From NCBI RefSeq assembly GCF_014205115.1, contig NZ_JACHMW010000001.1:62001-126000 (forward strand): a stretch of DNA of 64,000 nt, written 5' to 3'. The notes under the pieces are model-generated. The model did no database searches, was not told the origin of the DNA, and saw nothing but the letters and a program-made list of their open reading frames with translations. Positions 51,675-60,280 of this stretch are shown here, one piece after another (the stretch's first letter is position 1; each line of letters starts with the position of its first letter). The translations under genes and the position numbers were made by a program. Origin of the DNA: Micrococcus endophyticus (lineage in GTDB: Bacteria; Actinomycetota; Actinomycetes; Actinomycetales; Micrococcaceae).

Positions 51675-51824
51675 GGCTGGTCTCCTTCACGGTCTCGGGA
51701 TGCGGGACGGGCCCGGTCGGTGCCGCCCGGGGTGGGGCGGCGGCACGGGCTCTCTCGGGGTTCACCCTACCGGGGCGGGCGCTCGCGGTCGCGGGGCGAT
51801 TGGCGGCGTGCCGCGGGGATGCTG

Positions 51825-51830
51825 TACAGT
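51825..51830 (+). promoter_or_regulatory. candidate promoter of tRNA-Tyr
   Basis: TACAGT with TTGGCG at 51800-51805 (19-base spacing), about 57 bases upstream of the tRNA. Confidence 0.45.
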
Positions 51831-51852
51831 CGACTCTCGCCCGAGCGGTGCG

Positions 51853-51869
51853 CCACGTGATTCACGTGG
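51853..51869. promoter_or_regulatory. 17-base palindrome in the tRNA-Tyr leader
   Basis: CCACGTGA-T-TCACGTGG, a perfect 8-bp inverted repeat around a single T, between the presumed -10 box and the mature tRNA. It could be an operator or a leader element of the precursor. Confidence 0.45.
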
Positions 51870-51887
51870 ACAGCCGCGAAAGCGCCC

Positions 51888-51969
51888 GGCAGATTACCCG
51901 AGCGGCCAAAGGGGGCTGACTGTAAATCAGCTGGCATTGCCTACGGGGGTTCGAATCCCTCATCTGCCA
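51888..51969 (+). tRNA. tRNA-Tyr (anticodon GTA)
   Basis: 82 bases. Acceptor stem GGCAGAT/ATCTGCC, discriminator A, anticodon loop CTGTAAA with GTA, a long variable arm as expected for class II tRNA-Tyr, and T-arm GGGGGTTCGAATCCCTC. CCA is not encoded. Confidence 0.96.
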
Positions 51970-51979
51970 CGGGAGTCGG

Positions 51980-52013
51980 AAGACCCCGGGACCGGAGACG
52001 GTCCCGGGGTCTT
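51980..52013 (+). terminator. terminator after tRNA-Tyr
   Basis: Perfect 14-bp stem AAGACCCCGGGACC with complement, 6-base loop, followed by TC. It starts 10 bases after the tRNA. Confidence 0.8.
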
Positions 52014-52408
52014 TCGCTGTCTCCGGGGTCTTGTGGCGTCTCCGGCCCTCCGCACTCCGGGGCGTCCGCGTCTCCGGCCCGCGTCGCCCGCCGCGGTGGT
52101 GGGACCGGACCGGGCCGCAACCTCCAGATCGACGGAATCGGCTCGGATCGACGGCCGTTCCGTCGGTCCGAGCCGATTCCGTCGATCCGGCGGGGGTGGG
52201 GCCGCGACGCCGGGCCGATCGGGGGCGGGGCGGCGGCGCGTCACGGCCGGCCGCTGGCGGCGACGCGGGGTGACGCCGACCGGGGCGAGGACGTAGCCTG
52301 CACGTGGTCCACGTCACCTCCGGGGGGTCCGAGGCGGCCCGCGGCGGGAGGCGGACCTGACCGGCGGCGTCGTGCGACGCCGCGCCGCCCGCGCGAGGAG
52401 TGCCCAGG
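52014..52408. other. 395-base gap between the tRNA-Tyr terminator and the acyl-CoA synthetase gene
   Basis: No credible ORF. It contains TCCGG(G/C)-rich imperfect repeats (52020-52080), the 27-bp hairpin at 52128-52186, and presumably the promoter of the synthetase gene, which I could not pin down. Confidence 0.6.
52128..52186. repeat. long intergenic hairpin, 27-bp stem with one mismatch
   Basis: Arms 52128-52154 and 52160-52186 (ATCGACGGAATCGGCTCGGA and 7 more bases) pair at 26 of 27 positions around a 5-base loop. It is too far (220 bases) upstream of the next gene to be a ribosome-access element, and the tRNA already has its own terminator. Confidence 0.85.
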
Positions 52409-54160
52409 ATGACCCCGTCCCCCTCCGTCCAGGAGTCCTCCACCCGAGGACCCTCCGACGTCCCGATGCTCGAGCAGACGCTCGCCCAGAACCTCGACGA
52501 CGCCGCCCGCCGCTCCGGCGCGCGGCCCGCCGTCGTCGAGTGCGGCCCGGACGGGGACCCGGCCACCGGCCGCTCCTGGACCTACGAGCAGCTGCGCGAG
52601 GAATCCGTGACGGTGGCCAAGGCCCTCATGGCGGCCGGCTACGAGCCGGGGGACCGGATCGGGCTGTGGAGCCCCAACGTGGCCGAGTGGACCTCGCTGC
52701 TCTACGGCGCCGCCCGCGCCGGCGTGATCCTCGTGAACCTCAACCCGGCGTACCGGGCGCACGAGCTCACCTACGTGGTGGAGCAGTGCGGCATGCGCGG
52801 GCTGGTGGTGGCCCCGGCCGACGCCCACCAGGACCGTCCCGACATCGCCCGGGACGTCGCCTGCGGCGGGTGCCCCGAGCTGCGCCAGCTGATCATCCTG
52901 CCGACCGCCGGCCCGGTCACGGCCGAGTCCTACGCCCACGCGGTGGACGGCGTGCTGGACTGCCGGCCGGAGCCCACCCCCGTCTCCGAGGGCACCTGGA
53001 GCGCCTTCCTCGCCGGCGCCGAGCGGGTCTCGGACGAGGAGCTGGCCGCCCGCGAGTCCGCCGTCTCGCCGGAGGACCCGGTGAACCTGCAGTACACCTC
53101 CGGCACCACCGGGTTCCCCAAGGGCGTGACCCTGACCCACCGCAACGTGCTGAACAACGGCTTCCACATCGGCGAGCTGCTGGGGTACACGCAGGGGGAC
53201 ACCGTGGTGATCCCGGTGCCCTTCTTCCACTGCTTCGGCATGGTGATCGGTGTGATCGCGGCCGTCTCGCACGGCTCGCTCTGCGTGATCCCGGCCCGCG
53301 GCTTCGAGCCGGTGGCCACGCTGCGGGCCGCGGCCGCCACCCGGGCCACCAGCCTCTACGGCGTGCCCGCCATGTTCATCGCCATGCTCGCCCGCCCCGA
53401 GGCGGACGAGCTGGACCTGTCCACCCTGCGCACCGGCGTCATGGCCGGCTCCACCTGCCCCGTGGAGGTGATGCGCCGGGTGATCGACCGCTTCCACATG
53501 GCCGAGGTGGCCATCTGCTACGGCATGACCGAGACCGCGCCGGTGTCCACGATGACCCGCCGGGACGACTCCCTCGAAGTGCGCACGCAGACCGTGGGCC
53601 GCACCATGCCGCACGTGGAGACGAAGATCGTGGACCCGGTCTCCGGGGAGGTCGTGCCCCGCGGCTCCACCGGCGAGCTGTGCACGCGCGGTTACTCGGT
53701 GATGCGCGGCTACTGGAACGACGAGGAGAAGACCGCCGAGGTGCTCGACGCCGAGGGCTGGATGCACTCCGGCGACCTGGCCTCCATGGACGAGGACGGC
53801 TCCGTGCGCATCGAGGGCCGCATCAAGGACCTCGTGATCCGTGGCGGGGAGAACATCTCCCCCCGCGAGGTGGAGGAGTTCCTCTATACGCACCCGGACA
53901 TCCAGGACGTGCAGGTGGTGGGCGTGCCGGACGAGCGCTACGGCGAGCAGCTCATGGCCTGCCTGATCATGAAGGACGGGACGCGGCCCCTCACCCCCGA
54001 GGACGTGCGCGCCTTCTGCGAGGGGAAGATCGCCCACTTCAAGATCCCCGCCCACGTGCGGGTGCTCGACGCGTTCCCCATGACCGTCTCCGGCAAGGTG
54101 CGCAAGGTGGAGCTGCGCGCCGAGGGCGCGAAGCTCGTGGCGGGCGGCGACCGGGACTGA
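52409..54160 (+). CDS. AMP-binding acyl-CoA synthetase (FadD-like)
   Basis: 583 residues. Adenylate-forming core TSGTTGFPKG (230-239), YGMTETAPVS, the hinge HSGDLASMDEDG, and the C-terminal GRIKDLVIRGGENISPREVEE with the catalytic lysine in VSGKVRKVEL. The VPFFHCFGMVIG segment and overall length match medium/long-chain fatty acyl-CoA ligases, though the acyl chain is not predictable. ATG at 52409 with GAGGAG 8 bases upstream, preferred over the GTG at 52400. Stands alone. Confidence 0.9.
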   Translation: MTPSPSVQESSTRGPSDVPMLEQTLAQNLDDAARRSGARPAVVECGPDGDPATGRSWTYEQLREESVTVAKALMAAGYEPGDRIGLWSPNVAEWTSLLYGAARAGVILVNLNPAYRAHELTYVVEQCGMRGLVVAPADAHQDRPDIARDVACGGCPELRQLIILPTAGPVTAESYAHAVDGVLDCRPEPTPVSEGTWSAFLAGAERVSDEELAARESAVSPEDPVNLQYTSGTTGFPKGVTLTHRNVLNNGFHIGELLGYTQGDTVVIPVPFFHCFGMVIGVIAAVSHGSLCVIPARGFEPVATLRAAAATRATSLYGVPAMFIAMLARPEADELDLSTLRTGVMAGSTCPVEVMRRVIDRFHMAEVAICYGMTETAPVSTMTRRDDSLEVRTQTVGRTMPHVETKIVDPVSGEVVPRGSTGELCTRGYSVMRGYWNDEEKTAEVLDAEGWMHSGDLASMDEDGSVRIEGRIKDLVIRGGENISPREVEEFLYTHPDIQDVQVVGVPDERYGEQLMACLIMKDGTRPLTPEDVRAFCEGKIAHFKIPAHVRVLDAFPMTVSGKVRKVELRAEGAKLVAGGDRD

Positions 54161-54223
54161 CCGGACGGGGAGGCCGGGCCCTCGGACGCGCCCGTGCCTG
54201 CTGGACGGCCGCCCGCCCTGCCG

Positions 54224-54271
54224 CGCCCCCGGCCGGCCCCGCCCTCACGCCCCCGGCCGGCCCCGCCCTCA
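54224..54271. repeat. 24-bp tandem duplication at the 3' end of the next gene
   Basis: Two exact head-to-tail copies (54224-54247 and 54248-54271) of a GC-rich unit starting CGCCCCCGGCCGGCCCCG. The second copy contains the reverse-strand stop codon (TCA at 54269-54271) of the gene at 54269-54733. Confidence 0.85.
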
Positions 54272-54733
54272 CGCCGCCGGCAGCGGCAGCACGTCCCACA
54301 CGGTGCACACCGCGTGCGGGGCCGCGCCCAGGATCGCGGCGCGATAGGCCGTGGACCACGCCCGCGCGTCGGGCTCCCGCAGGCGCCACACGCCGCCCGT
54401 GAGGATCGCGTCCACGAACTCCGAGGTGTCCGTGGGGGTGCCGTCCTCGGCCACGCCGGGGCTGCGGCGCAGGGAGGCGCCCAGCTCCCCGGCGAGACCC
54501 ACCGCGTAGAGCTCGGTGCCGTCCGCGTCCAGGACGAGCCCGCAGTCGTCCTCGAAGGCCGTGATCCAGGCCATCGCGTGCCGCATGGCCGCGTCCGGGT
54601 CGGGGTGCTCGGACACGATGAGCACGGAGCCGCGCACGCCCGGGCGCAGCGGGCCGGGGGTCCCGGGGCCGTGCGGCTCCGGCTCGCGCGGGGCGAGGCC
54701 GGTGTGCGGGCGGGGCTCGAAGGCGGTGGTCAT
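54269..54733 (-). CDS. hypothetical protein
   Basis: 154 residues, function not recognised. A Pro/Gly-rich first 35 residues is followed by a compact alpha/beta domain: GSVLIVSEHPDPDAAMRHAM, GLVLDADGTELYAVGLAGEL, EFVDAILTGGVWRLREPDA, and a C-terminal HAVCTVWDVLPLP. No membrane segment or signal. ATG at 54733 with GGAGGAGA upstream; the frame continues open for over 1 kb upstream only as antisense of the glycosylase region. Confidence 0.7.
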   Translation of the reverse strand: MTTAFEPRPHTGLAPREPEPHGPGTPGPLRPGVRGSVLIVSEHPDPDAAMRHAMAWITAFEDDCGLVLDADGTELYAVGLAGELGASLRRSPGVAEDGTPTDTSEFVDAILTGGVWRLREPDARAWSTAYRAAILGAAPHAVCTVWDVLPLPAA

Positions 54734-54951
54734 GGCGGTCTCCTCCACGGTCGGGGACCGGGTGCGGCCCCGCGGTCGCCGCACCGGCCGGCGCGGCACC
54801 GCCCACCCTAGGAACGGGCCCCGTCGCGGCCGGGGCGGGGCCGGTTCGCTGGGGACGACGCGCGGGGGAGCGGTCGGCTGTGCAGGAGCGGCGGGCACGG
54901 CGCCCACGCGGCCCGGCGTCCACCCGGCGCTGCGCAAACCGGGCCCGGCCG

Positions 54952-55980
54952 TCAGTAGCCCCGGTGGTCGGCGGGCGCGAGCTTCGGGCCGAAGGCCTGC
55001 TTGCGCTCGCCGGAGAGGCCGATCATCCGCACCACGCGCTGGCGGTGCCCGGCCCACGGCTCGAGCAGGCGCAGCATCCCGGCGTCGTCGGTGCGACGGC
55101 CGGTGAGCACCTGCCCCACGAACTGGGCAAGGTGGTAGTCGCCCACGGCCACGAGGTCCGCGGCCCCGTGGCTGCGCTGCAGGGCCTCGGCGGTGGTCCA
55201 GGGGCCGATCCCGGGCAGCGACTCCAGCCGCCGGGCCAGCGCCGCGATCCCCGCCGTGTCCCCGGGCGCCACCGCCGCCCCGAGCCGGTCGATGCTCGCC
55301 GCCCGCCGGGCCACCTCGAGCACCGTGCGGGACTGGGCGGGCTGCACCCAGGCCCGCGCATGCCAGTCCCACGAGGGGATGCGCAGCACCGCGGCCGGGC
55401 TCGGCGGGGGCAGCATGCCGGCGGGCACCGGGCCGGGGGCGGGGCCGTCGTCGTCGATCCGTGCCGCCAGCCGCACGAGGGTGCGCCAGCCGTGCCGCGC
55501 CTGGTCGTGGGTGACCTTCTGCTCGAGCACCACGGTGATCAGCTGCCCGGACAGCGCCCCCGCCGCGGGCAGGCGCAGCCCGGCTCGCGTGCGCCGCGCC
55601 TCGCGCACGTGCCGCGGCAGCGCCGGGGCCGACGAGTCCGGGTGCAGCAGCGCGTCGAAGGCGTCCCAGCCGGCGTCGTCCACGCCCAGCAGCCGCTCCA
55701 CGGACGCCACCGCGGCCCGCGCCCCCGGGCCCCACGCGCGCGCCGTCACCACGGTCCCGGGCCCCGCCGCCTCCCGCGCGCCGGAGACGAGCAGCGACGT
55801 CGGCCGGCCCGGCGAGCCCGCGGGCGCGCCCTGATCGGGCACGCGCAGGGTGAGCCAGACGCCCTCCGGGACGGCGCGGACCGTGGGGTCGGCCGCGCCG
55901 CGCTGCAGGGGGCGCAGGGTGAGCGGGACGTCCACGGGCACGGGCACGCGCACGCGGCGCACGGCGTCCGGGGCTCTCAT
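54952..55980 (-). CDS. DNA-3-methyladenine glycosylase (AlkA-type, HhH-GPD)
   Basis: Base excision repair enzyme removing alkylated bases. 342 residues: an N-terminal domain without the Ada methyltransferase part (about 1-150), LSGQLITVVLEQKVTHDQA opening the catalytic domain, the helix-hairpin-helix LESLPGIGPWTTAEAL, and catalytic aspartate in VGDYHLAQFVG. The start is the ATG at 55980, 7 bases from a TACGGT box, and is divergent from the CBS gene. Confidence 0.88.
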   Translation of the reverse strand: MRAPDAVRRVRVPVPVDVPLTLRPLQRGAADPTVRAVPEGVWLTLRVPDQGAPAGSPGRPTSLLVSGAREAAGPGTVVTARAWGPGARAAVASVERLLGVDDAGWDAFDALLHPDSSAPALPRHVREARRTRAGLRLPAAGALSGQLITVVLEQKVTHDQARHGWRTLVRLAARIDDDGPAPGPVPAGMLPPPSPAAVLRIPSWDWHARAWVQPAQSRTVLEVARRAASIDRLGAAVAPGDTAGIAALARRLESLPGIGPWTTAEALQRSHGAADLVAVGDYHLAQFVGQVLTGRRTDDAGMLRLLEPWAGHRQRVVRMIGLSGERKQAFGPKLAPADHRGY

Positions 55981-55987
55981 GCCCCGC

Positions 55988-55993
55988 ACCGTA
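55988..55993 (-). promoter_or_regulatory. -10 box (TACGGT) of the glycosylase gene, leaderless layout
   Basis: Reverse-strand TACGGT, 7 bases before the ATG at 55980. Confidence 0.45.
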
Positions 55994-56041
55994 CACCCGG
56001 GCCCGGACGCCCTCCCGTTGCCCCGCGTGTCCGCGCCGCCG

Positions 56042-56069
56042 TTGACGGGTCCGGGGGCTCGCGTAGCGT
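56042..56069 (+). promoter_or_regulatory. leaderless promoter of the cystathionine beta-synthase gene
   Basis: TTGACG (56042-56047), 16 bases, TAGCGT (56064-56069), then 7 bases to the GTG start at 56077. It is the clearest -35/-10 pair in the window. Confidence 0.7.
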
Positions 56070-56076
56070 GGGGCGG

Positions 56077-57693
56077 GTGACTGAACAGACCTCCGCGCCC
56101 ACCCCCGCGCAGCCCATGCAGTACGCCGAGAACGTCCTCGGGCTGATCGGGCGCACCCCGCTCGTGAAGCTGAACTCCGTGACGGAGGGCATCGAGGCCA
56201 CCGTCCTGGTCAAGGTCGAGTACCTGAACCCGGGCGGCTCGGTGAAGGACCGCATCGCCCTGAAGATGATCGAGGACGCCGAGAAGGCCGGCAAGCTCGC
56301 CCCCGGCGGCACCGTGGTGGAGCCCACCTCGGGCAACACCGGCGTCGGCCTGGCGCTCGTGTCCCAGCTGAAGGGCTACCGCACCGTGTTCGTGACCCCG
56401 GACAAGGTGGGCCAGGAGAAGCGGGACGTGCTCACCGCCTATGGGGCGGAGATCGTGGTGACCCCCACCTCCGTGGCCCCCGAGTCCGAGGAGTCCTACT
56501 ACGGCGTGGCGAACCGCCTCGAGCGGGACATCCCCGGCGCCTACCAGCCCAACCAGTTCTTCAACCCGGCCGCCCCGGCCTCCCACTACGAGACCACCGG
56601 CCCGGAGATCTGGGAGGACACGGCGCACCGCGTCACCCACGTGGTGATCGGCGCGGGCACCGGCGGCACCATCACCGGCACCGGCCGCTACCTCAAGGAG
56701 GTCTCGGTGGACCGGGAGTCCGGCCCCGTGCGCGTGATCGGCGCGGACCCGAGCGGCTCCGTCTACTCCGGCGGCACCGGCCGGCCCTACTTCGTGGAGG
56801 GCGTCGGCGAGGACATGTGGGTGGACAACTACGACCCCGCCGTCCCGGACCAGGTCATCGCCGTGGAGGACGCCGAGGCGCTGGCCATGACCCGCCGCCT
56901 CGCCGCGGAGGAGGGCCTGCTCGTGGGCGGCTCCTCCGGCCTGGCCGTCGTCGCCGGCCTGCGCGCCGCCCGGGACCTGGGCCCGGAGGACGTCATGGTG
57001 ATCGTGCTGCCGGACTCCGGCCGCGGCTACCTGGCCAAGATCTTCAACGACCCGTGGATGGACGAGCGCGGCTTCGACTACGACGTCCAGGACACGGTCC
57101 TGCCGGAGTGGGCCCGCGGCCGCACGCGCTCGGCGGCGCCCGAGGCGGACGACGACGGCGCGCAGGGGGCCGCCGGCGGCGCCGGCACGCCGGTGGAGGC
57201 GCTCGAGCAGGCCGACGCCGCGGCCGGCGCCGACGCCGGGCAGGCGGCGGACGCGCCCGCCGAGGCGGACCGCTGGGCCGCCACGGCCGGCGAGCTGCTC
57301 GCCGAGAAGGCGGACCTGTTCCCGGGCTCCGTGCCCACCCTCGTGACCGCCTCGCCCACCACCTCGGTGGCGGACGCCGTGGCCACCATGAACCGCTACG
57401 GCGTGGACGCTCTGCCCGTGGTCGTCGAGCCGCGTCACGACCTGCGCATCGGCGAGGTCCGCGGCACCGTGTCCGCCGCCGCGCTGGGCGAGGCGCTCGC
57501 GGCCGGACGGGTGCACCCGGGCACCCCCGTGGCCGAGGCCATGGGCCCGGTGCTGCCGTGCATCGGCGCCCGCACCCCGCTGCGCGCCGTCGCCCGCCGC
57601 CTCGCCCAGGACCCCACCCTGCTGGTGCTCTCGGCCGGCCGTGTGGCCGGCGTCGTCACCCTGCATGACGTGCTCGCCCACGTGACCGCCTGA
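56077..57693 (+). CDS. cbs: cystathionine beta-synthase
   Basis: PLP enzyme condensing homocysteine with serine. 538 residues: fold type II core with the PLP lysine in NPGGSVKDRIAL (K57), EPTSGNTGVGLAL, IGAGTGGTITGTGRYLKE and VGGSSGLAV; a linker of about 60 Ala/Asp-rich residues (near 350-410) longer than usual; and a C-terminal pair of CBS (Bateman) motifs (about 423-535), the regulatory module of full-length CBS. GTG start set by the leaderless promoter. A cystathionine gamma-synthase gene follows by 62 bases, supporting CBS over plain cysteine synthase. Confidence 0.92.
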   Translation: MTEQTSAPTPAQPMQYAENVLGLIGRTPLVKLNSVTEGIEATVLVKVEYLNPGGSVKDRIALKMIEDAEKAGKLAPGGTVVEPTSGNTGVGLALVSQLKGYRTVFVTPDKVGQEKRDVLTAYGAEIVVTPTSVAPESEESYYGVANRLERDIPGAYQPNQFFNPAAPASHYETTGPEIWEDTAHRVTHVVIGAGTGGTITGTGRYLKEVSVDRESGPVRVIGADPSGSVYSGGTGRPYFVEGVGEDMWVDNYDPAVPDQVIAVEDAEALAMTRRLAAEEGLLVGGSSGLAVVAGLRAARDLGPEDVMVIVLPDSGRGYLAKIFNDPWMDERGFDYDVQDTVLPEWARGRTRSAAPEADDDGAQGAAGGAGTPVEALEQADAAAGADAGQAADAPAEADRWAATAGELLAEKADLFPGSVPTLVTASPTTSVADAVATMNRYGVDALPVVVEPRHDLRIGEVRGTVSAAALGEALAAGRVHPGTPVAEAMGPVLPCIGARTPLRAVARRLAQDPTLLVLSAGRVAGVVTLHDVLAHVTA

Positions 57694-57755
57694 GACCCGC
57701 CCCGCCGAAGAAGTCGTCAGACGCGCCGCCCGCCGGCGCGCGGAAGGAGAACCGC

Positions 57756-58961
57756 ATGACCACGCACGAGCAGCGCCCCGCCGGATTCGGCACCCGCGCC
57801 GTCCACGCCGGCCAGGACCTGGACGAGGTGTACGGGGCCGTCGTCCCGCCCGTCCACCTCTCCAGCACCTACGCGCCCGTGCGCGTGGGCGAGCTGCGCC
57901 GCGGCTACGACTACGGCCGCGGCACCAACCCGACCCGCGACGCCCTGCAGACGCAGCTGGCCGCCCTCGAGGCCGGCGTGGGGGAGGACGGGACGCCGCA
58001 CGCCCTGGCCCTCACCTTCGCCTCCGGACTCGCCGCGGAGACCGCCCTGATCATGGGCGCCGCCGAGCCCGGCACCACGATCGTGATGGGCAACGACGTC
58101 TACGGCGGCTCTTACCGCCTGATCTCCAAGGTCCTGGCCAAGTGGGGGATCCGCCACGCGGTGGTGGACATGGGGGACACCGCGAAGGTGGCCGCCGCCG
58201 TCGAGTCCGCGGCCGCGCAGGGCCCGGTGATGGTCTGGCTCGAGACCCCGTCCAACCCGCTCATGAAGGTCTCGGACATCGCCGCGATCGCCGAGGTGGC
58301 GCACGGCCACGACGCGCTGCTCGTGGTGGACAACACCTTCGCCACCCCGTACCTGCAGACCCCGCTGGCCCTCGGCGCGGACGTGGTGGTGCACTCCACC
58401 ACCAAGTACATCGGCGGCCACTCGGACGTCATCGGCGGCGCCCTGGTGATCAAGGACCCCGAGCTTGGGGCGCAGGTGCAGTTCCAGCAGTTCGCGGCCG
58501 GCGCCGTCAACGGCCCGTGGGACGCCTACCTGACCACCCGCGGCCTCAAGACCCTCGGCGTGCGCATGGACCGCCACCAGGCCAACGCGCAGGCCGTCGC
58601 CGAGTGGCTCGCCGGCCGGCCCGAGGTCACGCAGGTGCTGTACCCGGGCCTGCCGGACCATCCGGACCACGAGCTGGCCGCGCGCCAGATGCGCGGCTTC
58701 GGCGGCATGGTCTCCTTCCGCCTGGCCGGCGGCGCCGCGGCGGCCCGCACGGTCGCCGAGTCGACCCGCCTGTTCCAGCTGGCCGAGTCCCTGGGCGGCA
58801 TCGAGTCGCTCATGAACTACCCGGCGGAGATGACCCACGCCTCCGTGGCCGGCACCGAGCTGGCCGTCCCGGACGACCTGCTGCGCCTGTCCGTGGGCAT
58901 CGAGGACGCCGAGGACCTCGTGGCCGACCTCGAGCACGCCCTGGAGGCCCTCGCCGGCTGA
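57756..58961 (+). CDS. metB: cystathionine gamma-synthase (or gamma-lyase)
   Basis: PLP fold type I transsulfuration enzyme. 401 residues: STYAP and YDYGRGTNPTRDALQ near the N-terminus, NDVYGGSYRLI, WLETPSNPLMK, DNTFATPYLQ, and the PLP lysine in STTKYIGGHSD (K217). Sequence alone does not separate gamma-synthase (methionine synthesis) from gamma-lyase (cysteine synthesis); next to cbs the lyase role in reverse transsulfuration is quite possible. ATG with GGAAGGAG 6 bases upstream. A terminator follows at 58981. Confidence 0.9.
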   Translation: MTTHEQRPAGFGTRAVHAGQDLDEVYGAVVPPVHLSSTYAPVRVGELRRGYDYGRGTNPTRDALQTQLAALEAGVGEDGTPHALALTFASGLAAETALIMGAAEPGTTIVMGNDVYGGSYRLISKVLAKWGIRHAVVDMGDTAKVAAAVESAAAQGPVMVWLETPSNPLMKVSDIAAIAEVAHGHDALLVVDNTFATPYLQTPLALGADVVVHSTTKYIGGHSDVIGGALVIKDPELGAQVQFQQFAAGAVNGPWDAYLTTRGLKTLGVRMDRHQANAQAVAEWLAGRPEVTQVLYPGLPDHPDHELAARQMRGFGGMVSFRLAGGAAAARTVAESTRLFQLAESLGGIESLMNYPAEMTHASVAGTELAVPDDLLRLSVGIEDAEDLVADLEHALEALAG

Positions 58962-58980
58962 CCCGTCCCCACGCCCGACG

Positions 58981-59023
58981 ACGACGGCGCCGCGCCTGCC
59001 CCGGCAGTGCGCGGCGCCGTCGT
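58981..59023 (+). terminator. terminator after metB, touching the next promoter
   Basis: Perfect 15-bp stem ACGACGGCGCCGCGC with complement at 59009-59023 and a 13-base loop. The last base of the stem is also the first T of the TAGCCT box of the next gene. Confidence 0.8.
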
Positions 59024-59028
59024 AGCCT
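59023..59028 (+). promoter_or_regulatory. -10 box (TAGCCT), leaderless layout
   Basis: TAGCCT, 6 bases before the ATG at 59035. It favours that start over the GTG at 59032. Confidence 0.55.
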
Positions 59029-59034
59029 GGGGTG

Positions 59035-60243
59035 ATGACCGTCATCGCCTTCGTCAACGCCCACGTCGTCCCCGTCGAGTCCGCGCCCTTCGACGGCGCC
59101 CTGATCGTCGAGGACGGCAGGATCACCGCCCTCGGCCCGGACGTCGCCGCCCCGGAGGGGGCCGACGTCGTGGACTGCGAGGGCAAGTGGCTGCTGCCCG
59201 GCTTCGTGGACGCCCACGTCCACCTGGGCATGCACGCCGAGGGCGAGGTCGGCACCACCTCGGACGTCAACGAGATGACGGACCCCGTCATGGCCGGCGT
59301 GCGGGCCATCGACGCCGTGGACCCCAACGAGCCCGGCTGGCGCGACGCCCTGGCCGGCGGCGTCACCACCGTGAACGTCAACCCCGGCTCCGGCAACCCC
59401 ATCGGCGGGCAGGCCGTGGCCCTGCACACCCACGGGCGCACCGTGGACGAGATGGTGCTGCGCAGCCCCTCCGGCGTGAAGTCGGCCCTCGGCGAGAACC
59501 CCAAGAACGTGTACAAGGAGAAGGGCCGCACCCCCTCCACCCGCCTGGGCACCGCGCTGGTGATCCGCGAGGCGTTCCTGAAGGCCCAGGGGTACCTGGC
59601 CCGGCAGGAGGAGGCCGAGCGGGAGGGCAAGCCGTTCACGAAGGACCCGCACATGGAGGCGCTCGGCAAGGTGCTGCGGCGGGAGATCCCGTGGCGGCAG
59701 CACTGCCACCGCACGGACGACATCGCCACGGCGCTGCGGATCGCGGACGAGTTCGGCTACGAGCTCGTGCTGGACCACGGCACCGAGGCCCACCCCGTGG
59801 CGGACCTGCTCGCCGACCGCGGCGTGCCCGTGCTCATCGGCCCCCTGTTCACCACGAAGTCCAAGCCGGAGCTGCGCGGCCGCTCGATGCGCAACCCGGG
59901 CCGCCTGGCCCGCGCGGGCGTGGAGATCAGCATCATCACGGACCACCCGGTCATCCCCATCGACTTCCTCGTCTACCAGGCGGCCCTGTCCGTGAAGGAG
60001 GGCCTGGACCCGGAGACCGCGCTGCGCGCCATCACCCTGAACCCGGCCAAGGTGCTGGGCCTCGAGGACCGCATCGGCTCGCTGGCCATGGGCAAGGACG
60101 CGGACCTCGTGCTGTGGTCCGGGGACCCGCTGGACGTGATGCAGCGGGCGCTGCGGGTCTGGATCGGCGGGCGCTGCGTGATGGAGTACGACCTCGCCAC
60201 GGCCCGCCCCGTGGTGGCCTCCGCCCGCCCCGTGGAGGACTGA
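59035..60243 (+). CDS. amidohydrolase family protein (imidazolonepropionase-like)
   Basis: 402 residues. Metal site: HVHLG after the LLPGFVDA strand (H61, H63), HCHRTDD, HGTEAHPV, and the final aspartate in ISIITDHPVIP. The small beta-sandwich domain is formed by the N-terminal ~55 and C-terminal ~50 residues (GSLAMGKDADLVLWSGDPL). The family includes imidazolonepropionases, prolidases and adenosine-deaminase relatives; the NPIGGQAVALHTHGRTVDEM stretch is seen in amidohydrolases of unknown substrate. No pathway neighbours to help. Confidence 0.85.
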   Translation: MTVIAFVNAHVVPVESAPFDGALIVEDGRITALGPDVAAPEGADVVDCEGKWLLPGFVDAHVHLGMHAEGEVGTTSDVNEMTDPVMAGVRAIDAVDPNEPGWRDALAGGVTTVNVNPGSGNPIGGQAVALHTHGRTVDEMVLRSPSGVKSALGENPKNVYKEKGRTPSTRLGTALVIREAFLKAQGYLARQEEAEREGKPFTKDPHMEALGKVLRREIPWRQHCHRTDDIATALRIADEFGYELVLDHGTEAHPVADLLADRGVPVLIGPLFTTKSKPELRGRSMRNPGRLARAGVEISIITDHPVIPIDFLVYQAALSVKEGLDPETALRAITLNPAKVLGLEDRIGSLAMGKDADLVLWSGDPLDVMQRALRVWIGGRCVMEYDLATARPVVASARPVED

Positions 60244-60280
60244 GGCCGGGCGCCCCGGCGGTGCGGGCGGCGCCGCCGGG

